Below, piece after piece: positions 62,337 through 64,000 of a DNA stretch of 64,000 bases. Where the stretch lies: the NCBI RefSeq assembly GCF_016745095.1, contig NZ_CP067087.1, forward strand, positions 2,406,501-2,470,500. Reading direction: 5' to 3'. The notes beneath the pieces were generated by a model that ran no database searches, was not told where the DNA came from, and worked only from the letters and a program-made list of their open reading frames with translations. The number at the start of each line of letters is the position of its first letter. Within the stretch, counting starts at the first letter, position 1. The stretch comes from Croceicoccus sp. YJ47 (lineage in GTDB: Bacteria; Pseudomonadota; Alphaproteobacteria; Sphingomonadales; Sphingomonadaceae). The position numbers were made by a program, and so were the translations under genes.

Positions 62337-63047
62337 ATGGCGCAAAAAATATACGATAGCCCGGCAGCCGCGCTGGACGGGTTGCTCTTCGACGGCATGA
62401 CGATCATGTCCGGCGGGTTCGGACTGTCCGGCAATCCGGAAAGCCTCATCCCCGAAATTCGCGCGGCGGGGGTCCGGGATCTGACCGTGATTTCCAACAA
62501 TGCGGGCGCCGACGGGTTCGGCCTGTGGATGCTGCTCGAAAGCCGGCAGGTCGCGAAGATGATCTCCAGCTATGTCGGCGAGAACAAGCTGTTCGAGCAG
62601 CAATATCTGTCGGGCGAACTGGAACTCGAACTCAATCCGCAGGGCACGCTTGCCGAGCGTATTCGCGCAGGCGGCGCCGGCATTCCCGCCTTCTTTACAA
62701 AGACCGGTTACGGAACCGTGGTGGCCGAAGGAAAGCCGGTCGAGGAATTCGACGGCGAGATGTATGTGCGGGAAACCTGGCTGAAATCGGACCTTTCGAT
62801 CGTAAAGGCGTGGCGCGCGGACCCCGCCGGCAATCTGATGTTCCGGCGCACGGCGCGCAATTTCAATCCGAACATGGCGGCGGCAGGCAAGGTCACGGTG
62901 GTCGAGGTCGAGGAGATCGTGCCCGAAGGAACCTTCGATCCCGATTGCATCCATACGCCCGGCATCTATGTCGATCGCATCGTTCAATCGACCATCAATG
63001 AAAAGCGGATCGAGAAGCTGACAACACGGGCGCGGGAGACGACATGA
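62337..63047 (+). CDS. pcaI: 3-oxoadipate CoA-transferase subunit A
   Basis: 236 residues. It works with PcaJ to move CoA from succinyl-CoA to 3-oxoadipate in the beta-ketoadipate pathway. The CoA-transferase family I pattern is visible ([32 protein letters not shown]; a final [20 protein letters not shown]). It overlaps pcaJ by four bases. A related function as acetoacetate or other 3-oxoacid transferase cannot be excluded from sequence alone; the neighbours decide. Confidence 0.92.
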   Translation: MAQKIYDSPAAALDGLLFDGMTIMSGGFGLSGNPESLIPEIRAAGVRDLTVISNNAGADGFGLWMLLESRQVAKMISSYVGENKLFEQQYLSGELELELNPQGTLAERIRAGGAGIPAFFTKTGYGTVVAEGKPVEEFDGEMYVRETWLKSDLSIVKAWRADPAGNLMFRRTARNFNPNMAAAGKVTVVEVEEIVPEGTFDPDCIHTPGIYVDRIVQSTINEKRIEKLTTRARETT

Positions 63048-63718
63048 TGGGCGAATACACGAAAGGCTGGAGCCGGGAGCAGATGGCGGCACGCGCCGCA
63101 CGCGAGCTCGAGGACGGGTATTACGTCAATCTCGGCATCGGCATTCCAACGCTGGTGGCCAATTACATTCCGGACGGCATCAATGTCACCTTGCAGTCCG
63201 AAAACGGGATGCTGGGCATGGGTCCGTTCCCCTACGAGGGTGAGGCCGATCCCGACCTCATCAATGCGGGCAAGCAAACGATCACCGCTCTGCCCACGTC
63301 GAGCTTCTTTTCGTCTGCCGAGAGTTTCGCGATGATCCGCGGCGGTCACATCGACCTCACTATCCTGGGCGCGATGGAAGTGTCGGCGCAGGGCGACATC
63401 GCCAACTGGACCATTCCGGGCAAGATGGTGAAGGGCATGGGCGGCGCGATGGATCTCGTCGCGGGGGTCAAGCGCGTGGTCGTGGTCATGGACCATGTGA
63501 GCAAGCACGGCGAACCCAAGCTTTTGTCGGAATGTGCGCTGCCACTGACCGGGAAAGGGTGCGTGGATCTCATCGTGACCAATCTAGCCGTGATTGCGTG
63601 CGACAAGCCGGGGCTGCGGCTGGTCGAGCTGGCGCCCGGTGTGACGGTCGACGAGGTGCGCGCGGCAACCGATGCACCGCTCGCCATTCCTGCCGAGCTT
63701 GCTGGGGACGCGGCATGA
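63044..63718 (+). CDS. pcaJ: 3-oxoadipate CoA-transferase subunit B
   Basis: 224 residues. The catalytic glutamate lies in [23 protein letters not shown] and [18 protein letters not shown] are typical. Starts within the pcaI stop (ATGATG) and ends within the pcaH start (ATGA), so the three are translationally coupled. Confidence 0.93.
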   Translation: MMGEYTKGWSREQMAARAARELEDGYYVNLGIGIPTLVANYIPDGINVTLQSENGMLGMGPFPYEGEADPDLINAGKQTITALPTSSFFSSAESFAMIRGGHIDLTILGAMEVSAQGDIANWTIPGKMVKGMGGAMDLVAGVKRVVVVMDHVSKHGEPKLLSECALPLTGKGCVDLIVTNLAVIACDKPGLRLVELAPGVTVDEVRAATDAPLAIPAELAGDAA

Positions 63719-64000
63719 GCGCGCCTGTGTCCTATCGCCGGGGCGACGCGGGAATGCCGCGGGATCTGGTCCCGGAATATCGCTCGACCGTGCTGCGTGC
63801 GCCGCAAAAGCCGCGCATCGAAATTCCGCACACGCTCACCGAAACGACCGGGCCTTCGGGATGCTGGGACCGGCTCATGGGCAAGGCGGCCGCGGACCTC
63901 ACGGCGCAGCATCGCGGCGAACCCATCGGGCAGCGCATCGTGGTGTCGGGACGCGTTCTGGATGAAGACGGCCGTCCCGTGCCCGATACGGTCATGGAAA
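63715..64000 (+). CDS. pcaH: Protocatechuate 3,4-dioxygenase beta subunit, N-terminal part (3' end outside window)
   Basis: The first 95 residues only. [27 protein letters not shown] and [15 protein letters not shown] match the N-terminus of the intradiol dioxygenase beta chain, and [24 protein letters not shown] begins the beta-sandwich. The iron ligands lie beyond the window. The enzyme opens the ring of protocatechuate, the product of PobA. pcaG should follow. Confidence 0.88.
   Translation, partial: MSAPVSYRRGDAGMPRDLVPEYRSTVLRAPQKPRIEIPHTLTETTGPSGCWDRLMGKAAADLTAQHRGEPIGQRIVVSGRVLDEDGRPVPDTVME

Overview
The window looks like a chromosome segment of a GC-rich alphaproteobacterium, most probably of the order Sphingomonadales. 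The grounds are the str-S10-spc-alpha ribosomal cluster with adk directly after secY, the 101-residue zinc-free form of S14, a long Arg/Gly-rich extension on S5, the neighbourhood mdh-sucD-sucA-sucB-lpdA, many secreted peptidases, and a GAAC-N7-GAAC SOS box in front of uvrA. No rRNA, CRISPR array or intact insertion sequence was seen. There is one tRNA, Gly(CCC).

Layout. 1-3005: the end of a type III polyketide synthase coupled to an isoprenylcysteine-methyltransferase-like membrane protein, a tandem-HTH protein, and a secreted TonB-domain protein. 3485-23137: rpsL, rpsG, fusA, tuf, then the S10, spc and alpha ribosomal genes with secY, adk and rpoA, closed by an intrinsic terminator. 23231-26802: a secreted prolyl oligopeptidase, a repeat-rich secreted protein and a TRIC-type channel gene. 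26816-34446 (minus strand): the citric-acid-cycle operon mdh-sucD-sucA-sucB-lpdA. 34689-42885: an M3 peptidase lipoprotein, a YadA-like adhesin, an RNA 2',3'-cyclic phosphodiesterase, a von Willebrand A lipoprotein and a small lipoprotein. 43054-49260: SOS-controlled uvrA, then an AT-richer islet with an unknown wHTH-like protein, a structured non-coding stretch and an HTH gene pair, then rlpA. 49362-53722: argG, an S46 peptidase and an SDR. 53907-59417: tRNA-Gly and a TetR-controlled EmrAB/outer-membrane-factor pump. 60142-64000: regulator, pobA, pcaI, pcaJ and the start of pcaH, the entry into the beta-ketoadipate pathway from 4-hydroxybenzoate.

Several reading frames are broken although the protein sequence on both sides of the break is well conserved: fusA (in-frame TAA), rplC (frameshift), lpdA (one extra base), the YadA-like adhesin (in-frame TAG before the membrane anchor), and probably the tandem-HTH gene (its natural stop lies in the neighbouring frame). 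PobA has lost the last glycine of its FAD fingerprint. Because fusA and rplC are essential, base errors in the source assembly are the simplest explanation for at least part of this, and anyone using these genes should check reads first.

No clearly new multi-gene system could be demonstrated. The best candidates for undescribed biology are the islet at 45999-48148 (including a possible small RNA bounded by outward-facing terminators), the tandem-HTH family present at both 1082-2043 and 47498-48148, and the hairpins that divide the ribosomal cluster.
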